Assembly: GCA_028723455.1 (NCBI GenBank)
Contig: JAQYEW010000034.1
Coordinates: 1-48,198, forward strand
Direction: 5' to 3'
Length of the DNA: 48,198 bases
Source: Prevotellaceae bacterium
GTDB taxonomy: Bacteria; Bacteroidota; Bacteroidia; Bacteroidales; Bacteroidaceae
Part shown: positions 24,214 through 32,169 of the stretch, one piece after another
Layout: each line of letters begins with the position of its first letter
Position numbering within the stretch: the first letter of the stretch is position 1
Notes under the pieces: model-generated
What the model was told of the DNA's origin: nothing
Database searches by the model: none
Seen by the model: only the letters and a program-made list of their open reading frames with translations
Position numbers and translations under genes: made by a program

Positions 24214-26754
24214 TCACCTTTGCAACACCTTTCTACGGCCGGCGGTAATGTAGATACCGGGGCGGAGCGTCTGTGCCTTCCTGCCTTGCAGGTCATAGAA
24301 GACAGGCCTCGTCCCGTCCGTGGGGAGGGAGCGGACGTGATCTATGATTTCATCCCATCGGATGCTCAGCTGGGTGGCGCTGACATCGGGCAGCTGCACG
24401 ACGTAAGCACGGCCGGGCGGGATGGCGGTCGGGGTGTCGCCCACACGTTGGAAGCAGGGGTTTCCGGCAACGCCTTCCTTCAGGACGAAGGAGCTTTCCT
24501 GCGCCGTGGTCTCGAAGAAGACACCCGTCAGTATGCCTGCCGTTACGGGCTCCTTGGCGTCAAGCCATCCGCTGAAGGTCTCCTCCACAGCCTCATCCGC
24601 ACGCACCAGCACGGGCGTGTTGGCCGGAATGATGTCGTTCACCTTCTCCGTCAGCAAGTGTGTCCCTTCCTGTCCGATGACACGATAGGCCTTGACGGCG
24701 GAGGGTATCTGCACATCGAAGGGCGCGACGAAGGTGGCCACGTGGCTGTCGCCAATCGCAAGGGTGGCATCGTAGGGCTTTCGGATAAAGTCCACCACCT
24801 CCACCGTGCCGTCCTGGCACGCCGGACGTTCATACGCCAATCGCTGCAAGGCAAGGACAACGTTGCGAAGGCCGATGGCGGCATTGCCCAAGGGCAGCTC
24901 GCTGTCCGTACAATAGTGAACCTTCAACAGTTCGCCCTCGAAGCCCGTAATGAAGCGTTCGGCAGCGGCGGGACAGAGCAGGACGCGCGTCCATCCGTCG
25001 GCCAAAGGTGTCAGCATGGACGTGAAGTCCGCCACTTCCACACGCGTGCCGTTCCATTCCAAGGCTTCCACACCGGGCATTGCCGCGTCAATGGTCATGC
25101 CCTCGGGCAAGAGGATGTCGAACTGCACGCCCCAGACGTCTGCCTCGTTGTTCAGGTGGATGCTGAAGCCGTTCATGTAGCGGTGCGTAACGGCGGGCGC
25201 GGTCCGGAAACTTGGGATGAAGAGCGAATTGGCGGACGGGGCGGGTGCGGCGGTGATAACGCTTTCCTTCGCCACATCCCGCAGCCGGTTCAGGTCCGCC
25301 TCGTCCACATTGCCATCCCCGTTACAGTCCGCCGCCTCGCGGACGAATCCGTCCGAGGGTTCCACCAGACCCGCCATGTAGAGCATGACCGCATGGATGT
25401 CCACAACATCAATGTCGTTGTCGCCGTTCACGTCGCCGTGCTTATAGACACCGATGTGCCCGTTTCGGGCATTCGCCGTCGTGGTACCCTCCACGCCCGT
25501 TTGGACAAAGGAGATCTGCGCCATTCGCACCGGGTTTTTGGTTCCCGTGGAATAATCGGCCGGCACGGGTATCCTGAAGCTTACCAATGCGCCATTGCCC
25601 GCGCGCAGCGTGCCGCCGCTGAAGGTAAAGCGCAGCGTGGTGGCATCCAGGGGCACGCACGTCTTGGTGGAGTAAGCCTCCAGGCCCTCCGAGTACGTGA
25701 TGCCCGTTTCCACCGAGGGCACAAGCCGCGCGGGGAAGGAGAGCTGGAAGGTCAGGTCGCCAATATCGGTGAGCGAGGACAGGAAGACGCTGAGGTTCAT
25801 CGTCTCTCCCTGGAAGCCGTTGGCGTTTTCGATGTAGAACACCTGCTTCTTGGCGGAACCCGGGATGTTGGGTTCGGCCGGTGCGCCCGGACTGAAGCGG
25901 AAACGTGCCTCGAAGATTACGTTCTCCGTCTGCATGGTGAAGGTGAAAGCGGGATTTTCGTTATACAGCAGTCCGTCCTTGAACCATCCCTGGAACACAT
26001 AACCCGCGTTGCAGGTAGCGCTGAGCGTTACGCTCTGTCCCTCCTTTATATATTGGCTGGCGGAAACCGTGCCGCCCTCTCCCGCGACGGTAAAGACATG
26101 GTGCTTCGGTGTCGCGTCGGGCGCGTCGGGTTCTCCGGGCGCAGGGGGAAGGAACCGGAAGTGTGCCGTCAGCGTGTCCCGCACATGGCGCACGGTATAG
26201 GAGAAGCGGGCAAGCTCGGAAACCGTCTCGCCCTCCTGGTTCGTCCAGCGTTCAAAGACATAGTTGCTGACGGGCGAGGCGTTCACGACAACGGACGTCC
26301 CGGGCACATACCGCCCGCCGCCGCTGACATTGCCGCCCTCCGCCGCCACCACGCTTAGCGGCAGCGACAGGCTCAGCCAAGGGTCGTTGGGCTCGGTGGG
26401 GGGCGTCGGCTCATAGACATAGTGGGCGGTAATCACCTCGTCCTCCGCCTTCTTCGTAACGTTGAAGGAAGGTTGGTCGGACAGCTGTTCGCCGTCTTGG
26501 TTCGTCCACCTGACAAAGCGGAAGCCCGTGGCGGGGTTCGCCCTCAGATTAACGGTGGCACCCGCATAGTACTTGCCCGTTGGAGAGGGGTTTCCACCAC
26601 CCGAAGGCTCCGCCACCACCGTCATCAGACTGGGAATTTGAGGTGCGTTCGGTTCGGCCGGATTCGAGGGGTCAAAGCCACTGCCGGCCTGTGCGAACAC
26701 GGAGATGCAGCCTATCAGCCACACCGCCAGGGTAAGATATCTTATGCGTCTCAT
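24214..26754 (-). CDS. Surface protein with three InlB-like repeats, cohesin-like and dockerin-like modules
   Basis: 846 aa with a signal peptide (MRRIRYLTLAVWLIGCISVFAQ). Three divergent InlB-B-type repeats lie at about 44-113, 134-200 and 219-285, each with a GY/F-F-W core (GFRFVRWTN, YVFERWTN, GYVFQGWFK). A cohesin-like domain (about 304-425; FYIENANGFQGETMNLSVFL) precedes two dockerin-type calcium repeats (438-493: GDVNGDNDIDVVDIHAVM and ADCNGDGNVDEADLNRL). A second cohesin-like beta region and the C-terminal YDLQGRK...GIYITAGRRKVLQR sorting tail follow. Probably an adhesin or scaffold on the outer surface. It starts 12 nt after the BspA-like gene, so both form an operon. Confidence 0.85.
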   Translation of the reverse strand: MRRIRYLTLAVWLIGCISVFAQAGSGFDPSNPAEPNAPQIPSLMTVVAEPSGGGNPSPTGKYYAGATVNLRANPATGFRFVRWTNQDGEQLSDQPSFNVTKKAEDEVITAHYVYEPTPPTEPNDPWLSLSLPLSVVAAEGGNVSGGGRYVPGTSVVVNASPVSNYVFERWTNQEGETVSELARFSYTVRHVRDTLTAHFRFLPPAPGEPDAPDATPKHHVFTVAGEGGTVSASQYIKEGQSVTLSATCNAGYVFQGWFKDGLLYNENPAFTFTMQTENVIFEARFRFSPGAPAEPNIPGSAKKQVFYIENANGFQGETMNLSVFLSSLTDIGDLTFQLSFPARLVPSVETGITYSEGLEAYSTKTCVPLDATTLRFTFSGGTLRAGNGALVSFRIPVPADYSTGTKNPVRMAQISFVQTGVEGTTTANARNGHIGVYKHGDVNGDNDIDVVDIHAVMLYMAGLVEPSDGFVREAADCNGDGNVDEADLNRLRDVAKESVITAAPAPSANSLFIPSFRTAPAVTHRYMNGFSIHLNNEADVWGVQFDILLPEGMTIDAAMPGVEALEWNGTRVEVADFTSMLTPLADGWTRVLLCPAAAERFITGFEGELLKVHYCTDSELPLGNAAIGLRNVVLALQRLAYERPACQDGTVEVVDFIRKPYDATLAIGDSHVATFVAPFDVQIPSAVKAYRVIGQEGTHLLTEKVNDIIPANTPVLVRADEAVEETFSGWLDAKEPVTAGILTGVFFETTAQESSFVLKEGVAGNPCFQRVGDTPTAIPPGRAYVVQLPDVSATQLSIRWDEIIDHVRSLPTDGTRPVFYDLQGRKAQTLRPGIYITAGRRKVLQR

Positions 26755-26766
26755 AGGGCCGGAATT

Positions 26767-29580
26767 TTATTTGACACAAACCTTTTTGCCGTTCATCAGG
26801 TAGATTCCTCTCTTGAGGCCTTGCGCGTCGCCTTCCATCCGGCGGCCCGCGAGGTCATAGATGCCGGCCTTTTTGCCGTCGGCGGCGGGAAGCTCATCCA
26901 TGCCCGTGGTTGCCGCGGCAATCCTCAGGGCGAAGCGTCCCTCGTCCGTACCGGCCTTGGCATGGAAGGTATAGCTGTCCCTGCACAGGTCTGTCTCCGC
27001 GCCCGTCTGCGTATCTGTCAGCCAGACACGGTCGGCGCCGTTGCGCGTCAGCGTGAAGGTGTACGTTCCCTCCGTGGCAATCTGAAGCCCCAATGGAACA
27101 AGGCCCTCGCCCAAGGGGCGTTCGTTGATGGCATAGCGCGTATCGTCCGCGTCAAGGGTGTAAAGCTGCAGGCCCGTGCCGAAGAACTTGCTGGCATCGC
27201 AGTCCAGTTCATAGGCGGCGGACGCCGCTTCGTTCACCACCACACGCGTGCGGTCGCTCTGTTGCCCGTCGCTGACGGTCATGTCCACCAAGAAACGATG
27301 CTTCAGCCCGCTGCCCTTCTTGGCTTTCACCTGCGAGGGCACAACGGTAGCCACCGTCTGCTTGCCGGCCAGGGGGAAGCCTATCTGTGCGACGCCTTCG
27401 GGGCGCTGTACGAAGAACGCCTCGTTGGGGCGCAGGATGTAATCGTCGTCGGCCAGGGAATAAGCCGTATAGGAAAGATTTCCCCAACGATCGAATGCGA
27501 ACACGGTGATGGGCGAATTGAACTCCATCTTCTTGGCGTCGTAATAGCACTGATAGGGGTTGCCCACCAGGTTCCAGCTTTGGTTGGCGGGAACGGCGGC
27601 CGCGTGCTCCGAGAGCGTCGTGCTGTGGGCGTTGGGGCTGAACAGCTTCCTGCCACTGGTGCCGTGAGAGGGGAAGTGGCTCCATACCCCATTGGCACTG
27701 GCCTGGTAAATGAAGCCCGTACCGGCCGGAATCACCGCACCTGCGGCGAAGTCCTTCCAGCTGCCTGTGGTTCCGTTCGCCGCACGGTTCGCGCCATCGT
27801 AATAGCGGATGGCGAAATTGCCCTGTTCCGCACGGATGTCATCCACGCAAACGTCATAGGGCAATGCGAAAGCATACCAGCGGTTGTGATAGGTGAACTG
27901 GCTGGCATCGGCCGTCGTAACATCCACGTTCGGACAGGTGCTGATGACCTGGGCAAACTGGTTGTCCCAGCGATTGGACTGTATTCTGAACTCCGCGAAC
28001 TGCTGCTGTGCCTCGCCTCCTATCTTGAAGATGTAATTATTGGCCACCGCTACGCTTGGCCGTCCCTCCATGCGCTGGCGCGCACCCAACGTAAGATTGT
28101 CATTGACGTGCAGCCATGCCGCGCCGGCCGTGCTGAACCCCTCTATCGTAGCCGCTTTCATCCAGTTTGCGTCGGACTTGTAGTTGTTGACCAGATAGTT
28201 GGGCACCTGCAGGGTCAGCCGGGGGAATTGTTCTTCAGAGAGTGTGGCGTTATAAACGCACACGGTGGGGCTGTTGATTTTGAACGTTGTCAGCCGGGGA
28301 CAGGCGACGAAGGCCTCCCAGTCATATTGATGGAACTTGTAAAGCCGATCCCCAAGCTCCACCGATGTCAGCAACGGGTTGTCGCATAAGGCATACCTGT
28401 TTATAGCGGTTACATTGTCCAACTTAATGGCGGTGATGCCCGTACGGCACATGCTGTTTTCTGAAAAAACCTTGACAGAGGACATGCTGCCGAAATCGTT
28501 ATTCCAGCAGTCCACGCAAGCATACCCGTTTAATGTCTCAACAGAAGGGGGCAGGGCAAAGCCCTGAAGGGAGATACAACCTTGCAAATAAGCACCGCCC
28601 AGCACCTTCACGTTAGGCCCGATGTCAAGGCTCTTCAGCATGTGCACATCCCTGAAAACAGCGCCGGCCGTCGCCGCGTCCGTGCTGCAATAAGCGTCCG
28701 GCAGCAGGGCCTGCTCCAGCATGCTGTTTTCAAAAGCAGACGCCCCGATGGTCTGCAATCCGCCGGGAAAGGTCATCTGCGTTACATACGACCTGTAAAA
28801 CGCGCCTTCGCCGATAGCGGTCAGCCCCGCAGGCAGTACGGCCTTTTTCAGATAATCCCATGCGCCGCGGCCATCGCGACGGAAACGGTTGTTCGGGATG
28901 GCCGTGTTCGTAACGCCCGACAGGTCTATCTCCCACAAGGTGGCGCTCATGTTGCCGATGGTGGTCCAGTCCGCGTCGTTCAGCGTGCCCGTAACCTTCA
29001 GCCGGCGCACATCCGACAGACGCTCCACATCATACAGGATCTCCTGTCCCAAGCTGCCGGGCTCCGTAACCGTGGCATGCACCTGCCTGTCCGTCTGCAT
29101 CAGGCCGTAGATGCCGATGCGCAGGCCGTGCTTGCTCCCGTTCGTGCGCCCGTTGGTAACGACGAAGCGGATGGTGTGCGGTCCGGGATTCAGGTCGATA
29201 AAGAAACGCGGCCCGCCAAAGCGGCACAACACGTTGCTCTCCACGCTGCGCCACAAGGCATTGTCCACATAGACCTCCAGCCTGCTGCGCAACTGGTCCA
29301 GGTACGAGGTTTCCGATCCCTCCTTAGCGTCGAAACAGAAGGTGGAGGCCACGCCGGGCTGCACGCTGACCGTCAGCGTCGTGCTCTCGTCCTGCGCCAG
29401 CAGCTGAGAACTGACATACGCACTGTTGTCCGTGTTCCACGGCTTGGCGTCATCATTCAGGATGGTAACGGGATCGGACCACGCCTGCAACGTAACCTTA
29501 TCCGTGATATCTGTGGTCTGTGCCATCAACTGTATGGCACTCAGCAATAGGATTGCCGGAAGAAGAAGAACTTTTTTCAT
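26767..29580 (-). CDS. BspA-like leucine-rich-repeat surface protein with sorting-like tail
   Basis: 937 aa from ATG 29580 (MKKVLLLPAILLLSAIQL, signal peptide ending near MAQ); an upstream in-frame start at 29589 adds three residues. LRR_5 repeats of the BspA/Treponema pallidum type span about 245-455 (IGEGAFYRS, LQTIGASAFENS, KVLGGAYLQGC, VTAINRYALCDN). Flanking parts are beta-rich. It ends with YDLAGRR...GIYLMNGKKVCVK. BspA-type proteins act in adhesion to host matrix and other bacteria. It heads an operon with the InlB-like protein. Its leader contains two 22-bp repeats (29594-29637). Confidence 0.86.
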   Translation of the reverse strand: MKKVLLLPAILLLSAIQLMAQTTDITDKVTLQAWSDPVTILNDDAKPWNTDNSAYVSSQLLAQDESTTLTVSVQPGVASTFCFDAKEGSETSYLDQLRSRLEVYVDNALWRSVESNVLCRFGGPRFFIDLNPGPHTIRFVVTNGRTNGSKHGLRIGIYGLMQTDRQVHATVTEPGSLGQEILYDVERLSDVRRLKVTGTLNDADWTTIGNMSATLWEIDLSGVTNTAIPNNRFRRDGRGAWDYLKKAVLPAGLTAIGEGAFYRSYVTQMTFPGGLQTIGASAFENSMLEQALLPDAYCSTDAATAGAVFRDVHMLKSLDIGPNVKVLGGAYLQGCISLQGFALPPSVETLNGYACVDCWNNDFGSMSSVKVFSENSMCRTGITAIKLDNVTAINRYALCDNPLLTSVELGDRLYKFHQYDWEAFVACPRLTTFKINSPTVCVYNATLSEEQFPRLTLQVPNYLVNNYKSDANWMKAATIEGFSTAGAAWLHVNDNLTLGARQRMEGRPSVAVANNYIFKIGGEAQQQFAEFRIQSNRWDNQFAQVISTCPNVDVTTADASQFTYHNRWYAFALPYDVCVDDIRAEQGNFAIRYYDGANRAANGTTGSWKDFAAGAVIPAGTGFIYQASANGVWSHFPSHGTSGRKLFSPNAHSTTLSEHAAAVPANQSWNLVGNPYQCYYDAKKMEFNSPITVFAFDRWGNLSYTAYSLADDDYILRPNEAFFVQRPEGVAQIGFPLAGKQTVATVVPSQVKAKKGSGLKHRFLVDMTVSDGQQSDRTRVVVNEAASAAYELDCDASKFFGTGLQLYTLDADDTRYAINERPLGEGLVPLGLQIATEGTYTFTLTRNGADRVWLTDTQTGAETDLCRDSYTFHAKAGTDEGRFALRIAAATTGMDELPAADGKKAGIYDLAGRRMEGDAQGLKRGIYLMNGKKVCVK

Positions 29581-29593
29581 AAATACCATGTAA

Positions 29594-29637
29594 TTTAAGG
29601 TTGGTTTGACATTAGTTTAAGATTGGTTTGACAGGAT
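29594..29637. repeat. Four TTTRA words in exact 11-bp phase (two 22-bp repeats)
   Basis: TTTAAG at 29594 and 29616 alternate with TTTGAC at 29605 and 29627, each step exactly 11 bp, so the block is also two 22-bp units with few differences. It lies 14 nt before the BspA-like gene start. Phased direct repeats of this kind are typical of OmpR/PhoB-family operators; that reading is inference. Confidence 0.75.
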
Positions 29638-29652
29638 GCGTCTTGCTAAACA

Positions 29653-29660
29653 CAAAATTA
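29653..29660 (-). promoter_or_regulatory. Candidate -7 element for the BspA-like / InlB-like operon
   Basis: The minus strand reads TAATTTTG. If used, the phased repeats at 29594-29637 would lie in the transcribed leader. The -33 spacing is poor. Confidence 0.38.
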
Positions 29661-29701
29661 CAGCTTCATCCACACAAAACCCATTTTTCCGGCATAAAAC
29701 G

Positions 29702-29738
29702 ACTCTCAAATCGTACATTTCTACTCTCAAATCGTACA
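29702..29738. repeat. Pair of identical 16-bp direct repeats at 21-bp period
   Basis: ACTCTCAAATCGTACA occurs at 29702-29717 and 29723-29738. The pair lies about 25-60 bp upstream of the -33 box of the plus-strand lipoprotein gene. The geometry (short direct repeats two helical turns apart) fits LytTR-type activators, and the minus strand reads TACGATTTG, loosely like their site. Confidence 0.8.
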
Positions 29739-29761
29739 AAAACCCTAAAAACATCCTTTTT

Positions 29762-29793
29762 TTTGCTCTTCAAAGGGAAAATACCTACATTTG
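29762..29793 (+). promoter_or_regulatory. Promoter of the lipoprotein gene at 29821
   Basis: TTTG 29762-29765, 20-nt spacer, TACATTTG 29786-29793, a full consensus match, leaving a leader of about 20 nt. Confidence 0.75.
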
Positions 29794-29820
29794 CAATGTA
29801 AATCTAAAAAAGGCAACCAA

Positions 29821-30363
29821 ATGAAAAACATTTTTCTCGCATTATTGTCTGTCCTCATCGGCGGCGCCTGTTCCAACCACGAGGAGGTTTTCCCTATCGT
29901 GGACGTTTATCCTTACCGTGTCAACCTGGACGTGTGCGACGCGGCGGGTCTGACACTTCTGGACACCACCATCGAGGGCAACCGCAAATTTCTGGAGAAC
30001 ACGTTCCTGACCTACAAAAAGGAAACCTTTGCCGTCAGCCACGACCGGCTATCTCCGCGCACCCCGCTTTACGCTCCCTCCACGCGCGCTTACTATGCCC
30101 CATTCGAGGGGATGCAAGTTATCAGCTACACGAATGGCAACAGACACCTTTGCATCGGCCCCTTCCTGGGCGACGAAGAGCGGGAGCGCGATATGCTGGT
30201 GATCCAATGGGGCGACGGGTCCAAGGATACGCTAACCCTGACGAACCATTTTACCGGTTCGGACAAGAACCACCTTCCCATGTACAACCGCCACGCCTTT
30301 TGGAATGCGCAGGAGTTTTCTTTGGGAAACATCCTCAAGGTGGTCAAGAATCCGGCCAAATAG
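29821..30363 (+). CDS. Lipoprotein of unknown function
   Basis: 180 aa from ATG 29821 (MKNIFLALLSVLIGGACSN); the signal ends in lipobox IGGAC, so Cys17 should be lipidated. An in-frame ATG ten codons upstream lies in the promoter region and is rejected. The mature part is polar, with no family I recognise; a Tyr-rich middle (PSTRAYYAPFEGMQVISYTN) and DMLVIQWGDGSKDTL suggest a beta fold. It stands alone under a strong promoter with a 21-bp-spaced repeat upstream, divergent from the BspA-like operon and convergent with the outer-membrane protein gene. Likely surface or periplasmic. Confidence 0.8.
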   Translation: MKNIFLALLSVLIGGACSNHEEVFPIVDVYPYRVNLDVCDAAGLTLLDTTIEGNRKFLENTFLTYKKETFAVSHDRLSPRTPLYAPSTRAYYAPFEGMQVISYTNGNRHLCIGPFLGDEERERDMLVIQWGDGSKDTLTLTNHFTGSDKNHLPMYNRHAFWNAQEFSLGNILKVVKNPAK

Positions 30364-30366
30364 CCT

Positions 30367-30385
30367 GACGGGCGGCACGCCCGTC
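30367..30385. terminator. Short GC-rich hairpin between convergent genes
   Basis: A perfect 8-bp stem (GACGGGCG with CGCCCGTC, loop GCA) just after the lipoprotein stop. No clear T-run; it may stop or protect transcripts from either side. Confidence 0.5.
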
Positions 30386-30440
30386 TCCCTTATGCGGGTC
30401 ATGGCAGACCTTGACATAGGGTAAGCTTTTCCGCTTTCGG

Positions 30441-31088
30441 CTACATGACCTGCAGTTTCAGGCCAAGGGACAGGCCGACGATGTCGGACAGACGTACATC
30501 GTGGTCTTGGAACATGGCCCGAAGGTAGAGGTCGCAAGTGCTTATCTCATAAAAGGCCGAAACACTCTTTACAAACTTACGCCTGCTGTTGGGAATCTGC
30601 TTTGTCATGCGTTCGCCGAAAAAGACATTCAGGCGAAACTTGGTGGACATGAATTCGTAATAACTGTCGGGGTAACGGTTGGGCTGCGATTTCCAGAACT
30701 CGTGTCCGAAGACTGCGTTCAGGTAAAGCCCCGTAGCAAGCGGCTCCAGCGCCCAATCTTTCCCTAAGTTGCACCGCCACGGGACAAACGTTTCCTTGAT
30801 GGTCATTGTCATCTTGCCCCTACTGCTTTCATACTTTGGGATACGCCCGACCATCCAGTGCGTTTCCCATTGCTCGTGCCGGCCATAATCCCACCCGATA
30901 CCCAGCGAGACAAGCCCCATATTGCCGGCATTCTGAATGATGAACTGCGTGGGTATGAGCGAATGCCACACCGAATGGTAACGGCTGATGCGCCGCTGGT
31001 ACTTGCTTTCGGGCAGGCTGTCTGTCTGTGCCCTGTCGGGGGCCGCCAGCAACAGGAGCAGGCTAAAAATAAACAATCTCATATTCAT
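30441..31088 (-). CDS. Probable outer-membrane beta-barrel protein
   Basis: 215 aa (ATG 31088; a second ATG at 31082 gives MRLFIFSLLLLLAAPDRAQ, an equally good signal peptide). The mature part alternates hydrophobic and polar residues with many aromatics (GLVSLGIGWDYG, LYLNAVFGHEFW, SVSAFYEISTCDLYLRAMF, and a closing LSLGLKLQVM), the look of an outer-membrane barrel. No named family recognised. Its start overlaps the end of the metallophosphoesterase gene by 20-26 nt, so the two are translated from one message. Confidence 0.72.
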   Translation of the reverse strand: MNMRLFIFSLLLLLAAPDRAQTDSLPESKYQRRISRYHSVWHSLIPTQFIIQNAGNMGLVSLGIGWDYGRHEQWETHWMVGRIPKYESSRGKMTMTIKETFVPWRCNLGKDWALEPLATGLYLNAVFGHEFWKSQPNRYPDSYYEFMSTKFRLNVFFGERMTKQIPNSRRKFVKSVSAFYEISTCDLYLRAMFQDHDVRLSDIVGLSLGLKLQVM

Positions 31089-31866
31089 AACCGTCAGGTG
31101 TCAGGGTAAATACGTAGTAGTTGCGGTTTTCGGCACAGTCAACGCCATAATACAGGACGCCGTCATGATAGATGTCATTCACAGCCTGGCGGTGGTTGTG
31201 TCCGTAGGCGCAGAACATCAGTTGCGGGAAGATCCACGTATAGCGTTGAAAAGCCTTCACGACATTGTTGTTGAACTGGTCGCCATAAGGCGGTGCATGC
31301 ATCAGCAGGATGGTACGGTCGAAAAGCGCAGTGTCGGCGGTTGCCTCGCGCTCCATGAAGTCGAAGTTCGGCACGGCAGCCATATGGTCGTATTCGGTTG
31401 CGTTCGTGTTCAGGCACACGAACTTGATGCGCGAGACAATAAAACTGAAATCCACCGGTCCAAACATCTGCCCGTAAGTCTGGTTGCCGGTGCCCAGAAA
31501 GTCATGGTTTCCGATGAGCGTTACATAGGGAAGGCGCAGCCCGTCGAGTATCCTGCGTATCCATACAAACTCTTTGGTCGTCCCCGTATCCGTAAGGTCT
31601 CCGAGATGTATCACGAAGTCGAGGTTTTCACGCCTGTTGATACTGGCCACTTCGTCCTTGGCATCAGAGTACCAGCCGTGTGTGTCGCTGACAAAAGCTA
31701 CGCGGAGCGTGTCTTTATGCCCGCAGCGTGCCTGGATTTCCGCTATATGATGCTCCAGGATGTTTGTCTCGCCGTTAAAGCGCACGTCATAGGGGTGCAC
31801 CTGGAACACGTCGCCACAGGCCATCAGCAGACAAGGCATCAGGCAAAGTATCAATTTTTTCATCAT
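31063..31866 (-). CDS. Metallophosphoesterase lipoprotein
   Basis: About 267 aa, starting at ATG 31866 or 31863 (MMKKLILCLMPCLLMACGD); the signal ends in a lipobox LMAC, so it is a lipoprotein. A much longer frame upstream lacks coding character and runs into the terminator at 32084. Calcineurin-type metal motifs are in order: SDTHGWYSD (D-x-H), HLGDLTDTG (GDxxD), LIGNHDF (GNHD), MHAPP and YGHNHR (GHxH). It hydrolyses phosphoesters with two metal ions; substrate unknown, likely periplasmic or surface. It overlaps the following barrel-protein gene. Confidence 0.9.
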   Translation of the reverse strand: MMKKLILCLMPCLLMACGDVFQVHPYDVRFNGETNILEHHIAEIQARCGHKDTLRVAFVSDTHGWYSDAKDEVASINRRENLDFVIHLGDLTDTGTTKEFVWIRRILDGLRLPYVTLIGNHDFLGTGNQTYGQMFGPVDFSFIVSRIKFVCLNTNATEYDHMAAVPNFDFMEREATADTALFDRTILLMHAPPYGDQFNNNVVKAFQRYTWIFPQLMFCAYGHNHRQAVNDIYHDGVLYYGVDCAENRNYYVFTLTPDGYEYEIVYF

Positions 31867-32083
31867 AAGAACGCGTCGGTTGTTTGGAAGCGTGAGGCTC
31901 CGCATGTAGGTGCGCTTACGGCCTCCCGGGGCTGCAAAATTAAACACAAATAACCAAAACCGTGAATACCGGACAACAAAAGAAGGAGGGATTGGACATA
32001 TTGCACATTCTTTCCGACAATCCGCACACGGGACGACACGCATACGGTCTGTGATGCCCCCAAAAAACAATATGGTAATTTTC
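31867..32083. other. Upstream region of the phosphoesterase gene, no gene seen
   Basis: No credible coding frame. The minus strand has TAATTTTG at 31935-31942, a possible -7 element giving a leader of about 65 nt; no -33 at the right distance. Otherwise nothing recognisable. Confidence 0.4.
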
Positions 32084-32151
32084 AAAAAAGCATTCAGCAA
32101 TTCGGATGAAAACAAACCGTTGTTTTCGTCCGAATTACTGAATGCTTTTTT
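32084..32151 (-). terminator. Long intrinsic terminator of the transpeptidase-ATPase operon
   Basis: A 32-bp stem with one mismatch and one G-U pair (32084-32115 with 32120-32151, loop ACCG) ends in six T on the minus strand and seven T on the plus strand. It lies 19 nt past the ATPase stop and can act in both directions. Confidence 0.9.
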
Positions 32152-32169
32152 TCCGGCCCTTCCCGGAAC

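Noticed and set aside
31867..32115. Long N-terminal extension of the metallophosphoesterase frame
   Set aside because: It would run through a terminator stem and lacks coding character; the lipoprotein signal at 31866 is a far better start.
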